A DNA stretch of 33,051 bases from Flavobacterium sp. (GTDB taxonomy: Bacteria > Bacteroidota > Bacteroidia > Flavobacteriales > Flavobacteriaceae): assembly GCF_024305175.1 (NCBI RefSeq), contig NZ_JAMWYY010000033.1, positions 1 to 33,051 on the forward strand. Reading direction: 5' to 3'. Each line of letters opens with the position of its first letter. Within the stretch, counting starts at the first letter, position 1. The notes beneath the pieces were generated by a model. That model did not search any database, had not been told where the DNA came from, and saw only the letters and a list, made by a program, of their open reading frames with translations. Made by a program: the position numbers and the translations under genes. Below are positions 8,808 to 18,071 of this stretch, one piece after another.

Positions 8808-9920
8808 CTATGTTAAATGTTTGAAAATGAGGTTTGCTGTAGTGGCGCTTGCACCGGCACCACCCAGTTTTTCCTCCAGTAAATCATAATCTTTCAGCAG
8901 CTTTTCACGATGTGCCGGGTCAAGGATTTTTTGCAGTTCAACTTTCAGGTTTTTGGTATTAAATTCATCCTGAATAAGCTCTTTAACCACTTCACGATCC
9001 ATGATGAGGTTAACTAATGAGATGTATTTAAGCGTAATGATACGTTTTGCAATCTGGTAAGACACCCAACTCCCTTTATAGCACACCACCTCCGGTACTT
9101 TAAAAAGTGCTGTTTCCAGTGTTGCGGTACCCGATGTAACAAGAGCAGCATGCGCCACACTTAGCAAGTCGTATGTGCGGTTACTGATAAAATGCACATT
9201 TTTGTTGTTAAGGAACTGTTTGTAAAAATCATACTCCTGGCTTGGTGCGCCTGCAATCACAAACTGGTAATCAGGAAAACTGTCGGTTACTGACAGCATA
9301 ACGCTCAGCATTTTGCTTATTTCCTGCTTACGGCTGCCGGGCAGTAGCGCAATTACAGGCCTGCTGTCTAACCCGAATTCATTTTTAAAGGCTTTAGTAT
9401 CTGTAGCCTTGCGGTTTTGTATGGCATCAATAAGCGGGTGCCCTACAAACTCAACAGGATATTGATGTTTTAGTTCGTAAAAGTCTTTCTCAAACGGCAG
9501 TATGATGTACATTTTATCCACATCACGCTTAATAGCTTTTATACGGTTTTCCTTCCATGCCCATATTTGCGGGGATATATAATAATGGGTTTTAAATCCC
9601 TGCAGCCTTGCCCATTTAGCAATGCGCATATTAAAACCGGGATAGTCGATAAAAATGATTACATCAGGCTTAAAGCTAAGTATATCCTGTTTGCAGAATT
9701 TTATGTTGCCCAAAATGGTACGAAGGTTTTGTACCACTTCGGCAAAACCCATAAAGGCAAGATCGCGATAGTGCTTAACAAGTGTGCCGCCCGCCTGCTG
9801 CATAAGGTCTCCACCCCAAAAGCGGATTTCCGCATTAGAGTCAACCCTGTATAGTTCTTTCATCAGGTTGCTGCCGTGCAGGTCGCCCGATGCTTCGCCT
9901 GCTATGATGTAATATTTCAT
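8808..9920 (-). CDS. lpxB: Lipid-A-disaccharide synthase
   Basis: A 370-residue GT-B glycosyltransferase at the inner face of the inner membrane. It joins UDP-2,3-diacylglucosamine to lipid X, releasing UDP and giving the disaccharide core of lipid A. Recognisable LpxB features are the N-terminal GEASGDLHG motif, IDYPGFN near residue 91, SPQIWAWK near 115, LLPGSRKQEI near 193, and TSGTATLE near 261 in the nucleotide-sugar site. The length is normal for the family. Genes such as surE often lie near lpxB in this phylum, and surE is about 650 bases upstream here. Confidence 0.96.
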   Translation of the reverse strand: MKYYIIAGEASGDLHGSNLMKELYRVDSNAEIRFWGGDLMQQAGGTLVKHYRDLAFMGFAEVVQNLRTILGNIKFCKQDILSFKPDVIIFIDYPGFNMRIAKWARLQGFKTHYYISPQIWAWKENRIKAIKRDVDKMYIILPFEKDFYELKHQYPVEFVGHPLIDAIQNRKATDTKAFKNEFGLDSRPVIALLPGSRKQEISKMLSVMLSVTDSFPDYQFVIAGAPSQEYDFYKQFLNNKNVHFISNRTYDLLSVAHAALVTSGTATLETALFKVPEVVCYKGSWVSYQIAKRIITLKYISLVNLIMDREVVKELIQDEFNTKNLKVELQKILDPAHREKLLKDYDLLEEKLGGAGASATTANLIFKHLT

Positions 9921-9937
9921 GTGCTTAATTTACACTT

Positions 9938-9945
9938 CAAAAATA
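9938..9945 (-). promoter_or_regulatory. Candidate -7 element for lpxB
   Basis: TATTTTTG on the minus strand, 18 bases before the lpxB ATG, matches TAnnTTTG. I see no TTTG at the expected upstream distance, so this is a partial promoter call. Confidence 0.35.
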
Positions 9946-9971
9946 ACATTAATTTATTGAGGGTACTATAT

Positions 9972-10000
9972 AAAAAAACAGCCTGTGCTAACACAGGCTG
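9972..10000 (-). terminator. Strong Rho-independent terminator of the small lipoprotein gene
   Basis: Perfect 9-bp arms CAGCCTGTG and CACAGGCTG (9979-9987 and 9992-10000) with a 4-base loop. On the minus strand they are followed by seven T (9972-9978). It ends the lipoprotein transcript before lpxB. Confidence 0.9.
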
Positions 10001-10024
10001 CCTAAACTATATTATTTGCAGAAA

Positions 10025-10507
10025 TTATTGTTTTGTAAAAACAAGTGTAGCAGGTATGCTTGTAGTTTGCACCTGGCCATCAACTTCAACTTCAACCTCA
10101 TACCACCTTTCGTCATATATAGAAAGTGTGTTGCCTGATATTGTTCCTGTCATTTCTTCTTCACCATCACCCATATCATACGTAAAGGTTACTACATTCC
10201 CGTCCTGAGACCAGTCAGCAGGGGCAGAAGCTTCATAACAGCCAAAAAAGTAATAGTTAAGCGTCATTACTGCTGTGTTGTTGCTGTTGAACACAAGTTG
10301 TGTTTCATCAAAACATTCTGTTTCGGCAATAAAGTCGGTAGATTCAACATCGTCACCATTTACATCAAGTGGCTCATCGGTAGTTAATGCTGTTAACTTC
10401 CATGTACCCACAAGGGCGGTTTCGTTGTTGTTTGCAGATGAGTTATCATCATCAGAGCATGACATAGCCATGATTGCCACTGCGGCAAGCGTAAAAAACT
10501 TCTTCAT
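10025..10507 (-). CDS. Small lipoprotein, lipocalin-like fold suspected
   Basis: A 160-residue lipoprotein. The signal sequence ends in the lipobox AMSC with the lipidated Cys17. Cys17 is followed by SDDD, which resembles the acidic surface-export signal of Flavobacteriia lipoproteins, so it may face outward. The mature part has the GTWKL opening and short beta-strand pattern of lipocalin-like domain proteins (VGTWKLTAL, then MTLNYYF, VVTFTYD and TLVFTKQ). The chain is strongly acidic. Function is unknown. It sits alone between a near-perfect promoter and a strong terminator, so it is its own transcription unit. Confidence 0.8.
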   Translation of the reverse strand: MKKFFTLAAVAIMAMSCSDDDNSSANNNETALVGTWKLTALTTDEPLDVNGDDVESTDFIAETECFDETQLVFNSNNTAVMTLNYYFFGCYEASAPADWSQDGNVVTFTYDMGDGEEEMTGTISGNTLSIYDERWYEVEVEVDGQVQTTSIPATLVFTKQ

Positions 10508-10527
10508 AATTATTTATTAAATTCGGG

Positions 10528-10558
10528 CAAAGATATATTAAATTAGTTGAAAGCCAAA
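10528..10558 (-). promoter_or_regulatory. Bacteroidetes-type promoter of the small lipoprotein gene
   Basis: On the minus strand, TTTG (10555-10558), exactly 19 bases, then TATCTTTG (10528-10535). Both elements and the spacing match the Bacteroidetes TTTG / TAnnTTTG consensus. The ATG is 20 bases downstream of the -7 element. Confidence 0.75.
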
Positions 10559-10575
10559 TATTTAACATTTAGCCG

Positions 10576-11352
10576 CTATGGGTTGAGTTTCCATGTATTC
10601 AATTGCTGCATGGCATGATAGGCAGTCAGGTCAAACTGCACCGGTACAAGCGATACATAACCGTTTGCCAAAGCCCATTCATCAGTATCATTACCATCTT
10701 CAAGGGTTACAAACTCTCCGGTAAGCCAGTAGTAGTCGCGCCCCTGCGGGTTCGTGCGTTTGTCAAACCGCTCTTCCCATATTGCTTTTGCCTGCCTGCA
10801 CACTTTTATACCTTTAATTTCTTTCTCTTTCAGCTTAGGGAAATTCACATTCAGTATTACGCCATCCGGCAGCCCGTTCTCCAATACCTGAAGCGCTATT
10901 TTTTTAATGAAGGTTTTTGTGGGTTCAAAATCAGCATTCCAGTCATAATCCAATAAAGAGAAGCCTATGGCGGGTATGCCTTCAATCCCGGCTTCTACTG
11001 CGGCACTCAGCGTGCCTGAATAGATAACATTGATAGATGAATTAGAGCCGTGGTTAACACCCGATACACAAAGGTCGGGCTTGCGTTTCAGTATCTCGTG
11101 TACGGCAAATTTTACGCTGTCAACCGGTGTGCCGGAGCAACTGTATTCCTGCTCAATATCAGGGTCTATATTTACTTTGTTAATAAACAGTGTGTTGTTT
11201 ATGGTTATGGCATGCCCGGTTGCCGACTGTGGGCTGTCAGGAGCCACAACAACCACGTCGCCAATGGTCTTCATTACACTTATCAGTGCCCGTATGCCCG
11301 GGGCCGATATACCATCGTCATTTGTTACCAGTATCAGGGGTTTTTTCGTCAT
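10576..11352 (-). CDS. surE: 5'/3'-nucleotidase SurE
   Basis: A 258-residue metal-dependent phosphatase that dephosphorylates nucleoside 5'- and 3'-monophosphates and is linked to stationary-phase survival. Metal ligands are visible as Asp12 and Asp13 in TNDDG, Ser43 in QSATGH and Asn100 in SGVNHGSN. The length is typical. It is divergent from the tail-specific protease gene, with 141 bases between them. I could not assign a clear promoter to it. Confidence 0.95.
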   Translation of the reverse strand: MTKKPLILVTNDDGISAPGIRALISVMKTIGDVVVVAPDSPQSATGHAITINNTLFINKVNIDPDIEQEYSCSGTPVDSVKFAVHEILKRKPDLCVSGVNHGSNSSINVIYSGTLSAAVEAGIEGIPAIGFSLLDYDWNADFEPTKTFIKKIALQVLENGLPDGVILNVNFPKLKEKEIKGIKVCRQAKAIWEERFDKRTNPQGRDYYWLTGEFVTLEDGNDTDEWALANGYVSLVPVQFDLTAYHAMQQLNTWKLNP

Positions 11353-11493
11353 CAGGTAGTATTTTCAAAATAAGAATCGTACTTTTACGTTTGCTAAAAT
11401 ACGTAAATTTATACTGTAGCCATTACTGTAAAATGCGGGCGGAGTTTTAGTGAGTGATTTTTTGGCACAATTTTTTATATAAATTTATTATTA

Positions 11494-13740
11494 ATGAATG
11501 CTATTATCCGATATATGAAAAGAAACTATAAGATATTGATGATTGTTGCTGTGCTTGCAGTGGCATTGTGGAGTTTTATCCCGAAACAGCAACAGGCTAA
11601 CGACCCCGAAAAAGACAAGCTCCTGATAGAGCTTATAACATTTGTAATTGAAAAAGGGCATTATGACCCTGCCGATATAAATGATGAGTTTAGCAAAGGT
11701 GTATATAAAAGCTACCTTGAAAGCATAGACCCTTCCAAACGCTTTTTTACCCAGGCTGATATAGACGAGTTTTCTAAATATGAAACGCAGCTTGACGATA
11801 TGATACTGAATAAAGACCTTTCATTCTTCGACCTTACCTATAACAGGCTTATGGACAGGATTGACGAGGCCGAAGGTTTTTATAAAGAAATATTGGCGAA
11901 GCCTTTCGATTTTACGGCAAACGAGCAGTTTAATGTTGATTATGAGCACCAGGCATACCCTAAAAATGATGCTGAATTAAGAAAACGCTGGGAAAAGCAG
12001 CTAAAGTTATCAGTGCTTTCTACTGTTACCGACAAGCAAAAAGTGCAGGAATCACCTGCAGATCCTAACAAGGAAATAAATAAGACTGACGATGCCGGCG
12101 GTGCTAAAAAAGTAGCAGACAAAAAAGCAGACGGAACTAAAAAATCTTTTGCTGAGCTTGAAAAAGAAGCGCGGGAATCTACTCTTAAATCATTAAACGA
12201 GTATTTTGATTTTATAGAAGAACTTAAGCGTGATGAGTGGTTTACTATTTACATTAATTCAATAGTAGAGCGTTTTGACCCGCATACATTTTATTTTGCA
12301 CCCGATGATAAAGAGAAATTTGATACCCGCATGAGGGGATCGCTGGAAGGTATTGGGGCAAGGCTGCAAAAGAAAAGTGATTATGTAGAAATATCAGAAC
12401 TTATACCGGGCGGCCCGGCATGGAGGGGAAAAGAGCTGGAGCAGGGCGACCTGATAATGAAAGTAGCGCAGGGCAATGAAGAGCCTGTGGATATTGCAGG
12501 TATGCGCCTTGACGATGTGGTTAAAAAAATAAAAGGCCCTAAAGGGACAGAAGTACGCCTTACGGTAAAAAAAGTAGATGGTACAATAGATGTAATTTCT
12601 ATAGTGCGCGACCTTGTTGAGATTGAAGAAACCTATGCAAAATCGAGTGTTGTTAAAAAAGATGGTAAGCTGTATGGTATTATAAACCTGCCGCAGTTTT
12701 ATATCGACTTTGAAAATAAAGACAGCCGTGATGCTGCAAAGGACGTTGCCATAGAAGTGCAAAGGCTGAAAGAGCAGGGGGTAGAAGGTATTATTATGGA
12801 CCTTCGTAATAACGGTGGCGGTTCGCTAAAGACTGTTGTTGATATTACAGGCTTATTCATAGAAAAAGGCCCTGTAGTACAGGTGCGTTCGCGCTCTGAC
12901 GATGGCAGGCCAAGCGGTAAAGTAGAGGTGCTAAGCGACCACGACCCTAAGGTGCAGTGGGATGGACCTCTTGTAGTACTCGTAAATAACTTCTCTGCAT
13001 CAGCATCAGAAATTTTTGCTGCAGCAATACAGGATTATAACCGTGGCGTTGTAATGGGTAGCAAGCATACCTATGGTAAGGGCACTGTGCAGAATGTAAT
13101 AGACCTTAACCAGTTTGTGCGCAGCAGCACTTTTGGCGACCTGGGCGCGCTTAAAACCACTACCCAGAAGTTTTACAGGATAAACGGCGGCTCTACACAA
13201 CGCGAAGGTGTAATGAGCGATGTTGTAATGGCTGACAGGTACTCGTATATTGATATGGGTGAGCGTGATATGGATAATGCCATGCCGTGGGATAAAATTA
13301 ACCCGGCAACATATAATATCCTTAAAAATGATTTTGACCCTATTATAGCACGAAGCAAAAAAAGGATGGAAATCAGCCCTCAGTTCAGGTTGATGGATGA
13401 AAATGCCAAATGGGTAAGCGAGCAGAAGGATGATTATACATTTGACCTGAATATAGAGAAGTTTAAAGCTGAACTTGCCAAGAATGAGGCCATAACCAAA
13501 AGGTTTAACGCGCTAAACGACTATAAGAGCGGGCTTACTTTTGAACCATTACCACAAGATAAGAAAGTGATGGATAAGGATCCTGAGCTTGCCGAGAAAA
13601 AAGAAGCGTGGTTTGAAAGCCTCTCTAAAGATATTTATGTAGAAGAAGCCTTAAATGTGCTTGAAGATATGCAAAGCAGCAAATCGAACAAAAATGCCAT
13701 TAACATAGGCAAAAAAGAAAAGGTGGTTAAAACCAGATAA
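11494..13740 (+). CDS. prc: Carboxy-terminal (tail-specific) processing protease, S41 family
   Basis: A 748-residue periplasmic Ser/Lys protease that trims or degrades proteins from their C-termini. One N-terminal membrane anchor or signal (about residues 14-28) precedes a Tsp N-terminal domain. The PDZ domain is at about residues 280-365 (GIGARL to VRLTVKK). The S41 core follows, with Ser503 in the SASASE motif and the catalytic Lys529 in TYGKGT. A Lys/Asp-rich stretch (about residues 180-215) looks like a flexible linker. The length agrees with Tsp of Bacteroidetes. A second ATG at 11515 (MKRNYK) is an alternative start and keeps the signal anchor. Confidence 0.93.
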   Translation: MNAIIRYMKRNYKILMIVAVLAVALWSFIPKQQQANDPEKDKLLIELITFVIEKGHYDPADINDEFSKGVYKSYLESIDPSKRFFTQADIDEFSKYETQLDDMILNKDLSFFDLTYNRLMDRIDEAEGFYKEILAKPFDFTANEQFNVDYEHQAYPKNDAELRKRWEKQLKLSVLSTVTDKQKVQESPADPNKEINKTDDAGGAKKVADKKADGTKKSFAELEKEARESTLKSLNEYFDFIEELKRDEWFTIYINSIVERFDPHTFYFAPDDKEKFDTRMRGSLEGIGARLQKKSDYVEISELIPGGPAWRGKELEQGDLIMKVAQGNEEPVDIAGMRLDDVVKKIKGPKGTEVRLTVKKVDGTIDVISIVRDLVEIEETYAKSSVVKKDGKLYGIINLPQFYIDFENKDSRDAAKDVAIEVQRLKEQGVEGIIMDLRNNGGGSLKTVVDITGLFIEKGPVVQVRSRSDDGRPSGKVEVLSDHDPKVQWDGPLVVLVNNFSASASEIFAAAIQDYNRGVVMGSKHTYGKGTVQNVIDLNQFVRSSTFGDLGALKTTTQKFYRINGGSTQREGVMSDVVMADRYSYIDMGERDMDNAMPWDKINPATYNILKNDFDPIIARSKKRMEISPQFRLMDENAKWVSEQKDDYTFDLNIEKFKAELAKNEAITKRFNALNDYKSGLTFEPLPQDKKVMDKDPELAEKKEAWFESLSKDIYVEEALNVLEDMQSSKSNKNAINIGKKEKVVKTR

Positions 13741-13743
13741 TTA

Positions 13744-14853
13744 ATGGATAAAACCGGAAAATCTCTTACCGGACTGGCGCTCCAAAAGTTTAAAAAGAAC
13801 TTTTGGGGCGTTTTAAGTTTCTGGTTTATCGCATTAATGGTTTTTATAGCCCTGTTTGCTTATGTGCTTGCGCCCGACAAGACAAGGAATGCAAACTGGG
13901 GTGATCTTTCATTAAGCAGTAAGCCGCCCGGCTTTACCGTTACAATGGTTAAATTGCCATCTGTAGCCACCCATGATGAAAGCTGGCTGCACTACTTTAC
14001 CGGCAGGCCCTATGCGGAACCTAAAGTTCCTGTACTTAATTATACGTTTTCTGCCGACAGCCTTACGTATACCGAATATGCTGATGACCCGGCACTGGCC
14101 GTGACAAAATCTGTTGCACTTTCTGCATACGATAATGACATCACAGCTCAGGCTGTAGAAAAAGAATTTATATATAAACAAAAATTTATCCTGGGTACCG
14201 ACAGCCAGGGCAGGGACTTACTGAGCAGGCTGATAATAGGCTCACGGGTTTCTATAGCCATAGGGTTTGTAGCAGTATTTATATCACTTGTGGTAGGTAT
14301 CTTTTTTGGTGCCATTGCCGGTTATTTTGGCGGCAAAACAGATGCTTTTGTAATGTGGCTGGTAAACATAATATGGTCTATACCCACACTGTTACTGGTA
14401 ATTGCAATTACCCTTGCACTTGGCAAAGGTTTCTGGCAGGTGTTTATAGCGGTTGGGCTAACCATGTGGGTAGAGGTTGCCCGTGTGGTGCGCGGGCAGG
14501 TTATGGGCATAAAGCAAATGCAGTTTGTAACGGCTGCAAGGGCATTGGGCTACCGTGACGCGCGAATTATTTTCAGCCATATACTGCCTAACAGTATGGC
14601 GCCTGTAATTGTTATTTCGGCAGCTAACTTTGCATCTGCAATACTTGTGGAAAGCGGCCTTAGTTTTTTAGGGCTTGGCGCACAGCCGCCTGTGCCAAGT
14701 TGGGGTGGTATGATTAAAGACCACTATAATTACATTATTTTAGGAAAGCCCTATCTGGCACTTGCACCCGGTATTGCTATGCTGTTGCTGGTACTAGCCT
14801 TTATGATGGTGGGTAATGCCCTGCGTGATGCATTGGATGTAAAAACTGAGTAA
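13744..14853 (+). CDS. ABC transporter permease, OppC/DppC type
   Basis: A 369-residue inner-membrane permease of the binding-protein-dependent peptide/nickel class. It has one N-terminal membrane segment (about 18-40). A long extracytoplasmic region runs to about residue 150, then the GTDSQGRD motif, then the BPD_transp_1 domain. The ATPase-contacting EAA loop is AARALGYRDARIIFSHILPN, close to residues 262-281. The GTD motif normally sits about 75 residues into the protein; here it is near 153, so there is an insertion of roughly 75 residues. It begins 3 bases after the protease stop, suggesting coupling. No partner permease, ATPase or binding protein is adjacent in the window. Confidence 0.88.
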   Translation: MDKTGKSLTGLALQKFKKNFWGVLSFWFIALMVFIALFAYVLAPDKTRNANWGDLSLSSKPPGFTVTMVKLPSVATHDESWLHYFTGRPYAEPKVPVLNYTFSADSLTYTEYADDPALAVTKSVALSAYDNDITAQAVEKEFIYKQKFILGTDSQGRDLLSRLIIGSRVSIAIGFVAVFISLVVGIFFGAIAGYFGGKTDAFVMWLVNIIWSIPTLLLVIAITLALGKGFWQVFIAVGLTMWVEVARVVRGQVMGIKQMQFVTAARALGYRDARIIFSHILPNSMAPVIVISAANFASAILVESGLSFLGLGAQPPVPSWGGMIKDHYNYIILGKPYLALAPGIAMLLLVLAFMMVGNALRDALDVKTE

Positions 14854-14932
14854 TATATTTCCGAAAGGACAATATAGTTTTAATTCAGAGTTCTCTATAG
14901 ACGCGTCTTTAGTAGCTTTCTGATGTGGCTTT

Positions 14933-16189
14933 CTACCACTCATTAACCTTATTTGCATCAAGCTTTATAAAGATAAAGAGCAGTATGGTAAAGGCAAAAA
15001 GGCTCGAGCCACCATATGAGAAGAAAGGCAATGGCACCCCTATTGTCGGGAACAATCTTATAAGCATGGCTATATTCACAAAAAAGTGCATAAACAGGAT
15101 AGAGGCAACACAATAGCCATACGTCCTGCTAAAGCTTGATTTTTGGCGTTCTGCAAGGTATATTATCCTGATGAACAGCGTAACAAAAATACCAATAACT
15201 AAAATAGCTCCGGAAAAACCCCATTCTTCACCCACAGTGGTAAAAATATAGTCAGTGTGCTGTTCCGGTACAAATCCGCCTTTTGTTTGTGTTCCCTCAA
15301 GATAACCTTTACCTGTCCATCCACCCGATCCAATGGCAATAAGTGATTGATTAAGGTTGTAACCCTCTGCCTGTTGGTTAACCTCTTCGCCAAAAAGTAC
15401 ATCTATCCTGTCTTTTTGGTGGGGTTCAAGTACATTGTCATATACAAACCCGGTTGAATAGGTAAACCCGGCTATTGCAATAAATATAAGCGTGTACATT
15501 ATAGGGTTGCGGTGTGCCCTTTTACTTAAAAAATAATGTATCAGCATAACACCTAACACTATAAGCAATATAAACGGAAGGCGCAGGAACAAAGAGGCAA
15601 AGAAAAGCACTATGGCTATAACTCCCGTCCATAAATACCAGGACGGAAGCCCGTCGCGATAAAGCGCTAAAACCAGTGCCATAAAAATCATGGCACTACC
15701 CGCATCAGGCTGCATCATAATAAGGGCAACCGGCAAGGCTATTATACCAAATGCAATTAGCTGGTGCTGTGTGTTTTTAAGGCTTATCTGTACGTCACTT
15801 AAAAATTTAGCAAGCACAAGGGCAGTAGCTATCTTGGCAAATTCTGATGGCTGCAAACCAAAGCTGCCGAAAGAATACCAGTTAGTTTGGCCCTTAATGG
15901 TTTTACCAAAAACAAAAAGCCCCGCTAAAAGCACAATAGAAGCGCCGTAAAAAATAAGGGCATACTTTTCGTAAATCTTCGCATCTACCGTGAGTACCAC
16001 AAAAATAAGCGGTATGGTTACCAGTATAAAAAGCAACTGCTTGCCGTATATCTGGCCAAGGTCGAATATAGAGGTTGTCTCTGTAGGCAGCGATGCAGAG
16101 TATATAGTCATCCAGCCCATAACCACCAGTATACTATACAGCAGTACGGTTAGCCAGTCTATATTATTGCTTACACTCTGGTTTTTCAT
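14933..16189 (-). CDS. rodA: Peptidoglycan glycosyltransferase RodA (SEDS family)
   Basis: A 418-residue inner-membrane protein with about ten transmembrane helices. It polymerises lipid II into glycan strands during cell elongation, working with PBP2. SEDS hallmarks are PEQHTDYIFTTVGEEWGF (near residue 300) and the C-terminal PLPFFSYGGSSL. It is the last gene of the purH-mre-mrdA-rodA run and is convergent with the OppC-like permease gene. The 79 bases between the two stops hold no obvious terminator hairpin. Confidence 0.96.
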   Translation of the reverse strand: MKNQSVSNNIDWLTVLLYSILVVMGWMTIYSASLPTETTSIFDLGQIYGKQLLFILVTIPLIFVVLTVDAKIYEKYALIFYGASIVLLAGLFVFGKTIKGQTNWYSFGSFGLQPSEFAKIATALVLAKFLSDVQISLKNTQHQLIAFGIIALPVALIMMQPDAGSAMIFMALVLALYRDGLPSWYLWTGVIAIVLFFASLFLRLPFILLIVLGVMLIHYFLSKRAHRNPIMYTLIFIAIAGFTYSTGFVYDNVLEPHQKDRIDVLFGEEVNQQAEGYNLNQSLIAIGSGGWTGKGYLEGTQTKGGFVPEQHTDYIFTTVGEEWGFSGAILVIGIFVTLFIRIIYLAERQKSSFSRTYGYCVASILFMHFFVNIAMLIRLFPTIGVPLPFFSYGGSSLFAFTILLFIFIKLDANKVNEW

Positions 16190-16211
16190 GTAAGATTAGC
16201 CTCTTTTAGTA

Positions 16212-18071
16212 TTATTGATTGATCCGGAACGGTTGCCCGCTTATTACTTTTTCATACTCCTGCTTAAGCCCTTTTGTAAGCATCTTTGTTTCAAGGTCTT
16301 TTCGTGTAATGGTGCCTTTCAGGTATTTTTCTATCATCAGCGTGGCTATAGGCCCTGCCCAACGTGCACCCCAGTAACCATTTTCCACAAAAACGGCAAT
16401 GGCAATTTTAGGGTCATGCCTTGGCGCAAAAGCCACAAAAATAGAGTGGTCGGTAAGCTGTGTTCGCACACCGTTTATCTTGGCAAAGTTCTCGGCAGTA
16501 CCGGTCTTACCGCAAATTTCTATATCGGGCACACCCAGCCCGCGTGCAGTACCCAGGTTATAAACATCATACAACCCGTCTACTACCGGCTGAAAATACT
16601 GTTTGTCTATAGAAGTGTAATGCTTACCGGTAAACTTAGGGTCTATCTTGCCATCCTGTATTTTTTTAATAATGTGGGGCGTATAGTAATACCCCTGATT
16701 GGCAACAGTAGCCATCATGTTGGCAAGTTGTATAGGTGTCATTAGCACCTCTCCCTGACCAATTGAATTTGATATAATGGTAGAGCTTCGCCATCCACCG
16801 TTAGGATAAAACCTTTTGTAAAATTTAGAAGTTGGGATAAGCCCTTTACGGCCCGGTGGCAGGTCGTACCCCAAAAAGTCGCCCAACCCGAAACTCTTCA
16901 GGTGGCTGCTCCAGGCATTTACACCATATTCAGGCTTTGTGTATTTATCAATGGTAAGTTTAAACGTATTGGCAAAATAGGTGTTACATGACTTATAAAT
17001 ACCTTCATGCAGCCTGTTGGTGCCGCTGTCGTGGCAGCGCATAAACGCACCGCGCCCGTAGCTGAAACCGTGGTGGCACGTAAAGGCGGTATTCTCATTT
17101 ATAACTTCTTCCTGTAGCCCTATAAGCCCGGTTAATATCTTGAAAGGCGAGCCCGGAGGATACTCGGCGAGTAGCCCCCTGTCAAACAAAGGCATCCCTA
17201 TTGTATCATTTTCAAGCATCCTGTAGTTCTTAGAGCGGTCGCGCCCTACAAGCAGGGCAGGGTCATAAGTAGGGGCAGTAACAAGGGCGAGTATTTCGCC
17301 GGTTTTTGGTTCTAAAGCCACAATGCCGCCCCGTTTTTCAAACATTAACGCTTCTCCATACTTTTGGAGTTCAATATCAAGCGTAACGGTAATATCACGT
17401 CCTTTAACGGCTAATGTATCATAAATACCATCTTTAAAAGAACCAATTTCGCGGTTAAAGCGGTCTTTTTGTATGTACTGCACGCCTTTAACGCCACGAA
17501 GTACATCTTCATATACCTGCTCTACACCCTGACGCCCAATAAGGTCGCCGCTTTTGTAATACGGATTTTTCGCAATAGTAGCTTCTCCAACCTGGCCTAT
17601 GTACCCAAACACATTTGCTGCTGCATTTACCTGGTAATCTCTTAGTGAACGCTTAACAATGTCAAAACCTTTAAAGCGCCTTATCTTTTCCTGAAAAGCG
17701 GCAAAGTCTTTTTTGCTGAGCTGAGAAAGGAATACCGAAGGTAGGCGGGGGCTGTAAACTTTTGCCTTTTCTACTTTTTCTATAAAATATCCTTTTGTAA
17801 CATTAAGAAGGCGGCAAACCTCCATAGTGTCGAGGTTTTTTTCCATTTCATTGGGTGTCACCATAATGTCATAAGACGGCTGGTTGGCTACTAAAAGCTT
17901 GCCGTTACGGTCGTATATATAGCCACGCTCCGGGTACTCATACTTAATTTTAATGGCATTGTTCTCTGATTTTTTGATGTAAGAATCATCAAGTACCTGT
18001 AAATAAAACAGCCTTGCTACTATCAGGAGTGCGGCAGCAATTATAAGAGCTGGCAGTAAGATTTTTCTCAT
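16212..18071 (-). CDS. mrdA: Penicillin-binding protein 2 (elongasome transpeptidase)
   Basis: A 619-residue class B PBP that cross-links peptidoglycan in the elongasome with RodA. It has an N-terminal anchor (about residues 5-25), a dimerisation (pedestal) domain beginning at about residue 50, and a transpeptidase domain. The three active-site motifs are SPFK (Ser308), SCN in KSCNTYF, and KTG (522-524) in CGKTGTAE. The start codon overlaps the mreD stop in an ATGA arrangement (18068-18071), so translation is probably coupled. The gap to rodA is 22 bases. Confidence 0.96.
   Translation of the reverse strand: MRKILLPALIIAAALLIVARLFYLQVLDDSYIKKSENNAIKIKYEYPERGYIYDRNGKLLVANQPSYDIMVTPNEMEKNLDTMEVCRLLNVTKGYFIEKVEKAKVYSPRLPSVFLSQLSKKDFAAFQEKIRRFKGFDIVKRSLRDYQVNAAANVFGYIGQVGEATIAKNPYYKSGDLIGRQGVEQVYEDVLRGVKGVQYIQKDRFNREIGSFKDGIYDTLAVKGRDITVTLDIELQKYGEALMFEKRGGIVALEPKTGEILALVTAPTYDPALLVGRDRSKNYRMLENDTIGMPLFDRGLLAEYPPGSPFKILTGLIGLQEEVINENTAFTCHHGFSYGRGAFMRCHDSGTNRLHEGIYKSCNTYFANTFKLTIDKYTKPEYGVNAWSSHLKSFGLGDFLGYDLPPGRKGLIPTSKFYKRFYPNGGWRSSTIISNSIGQGEVLMTPIQLANMMATVANQGYYYTPHIIKKIQDGKIDPKFTGKHYTSIDKQYFQPVVDGLYDVYNLGTARGLGVPDIEICGKTGTAENFAKINGVRTQLTDHSIFVAFAPRHDPKIAIAVFVENGYWGARWAGPIATLMIEKYLKGTITRKDLETKMLTKGLKQEYEKVISGQPFRINQ

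Noticed and set aside
11353..11493. Promoters in the surE/prc divergent gap
   Set aside because: TTATTTTG and TTTTTTGG stretches are near misses to TAnnTTTG, but none matches with a spaced TTTG, so no call was made.
14854..14932. Palindrome AGACGCGTCT in the gap between the OppC-like gene and rodA
   Set aside because: It is a short loop-less palindrome without a T-tract, and chance occurrence is likely. I found no terminator or other feature in this gap.
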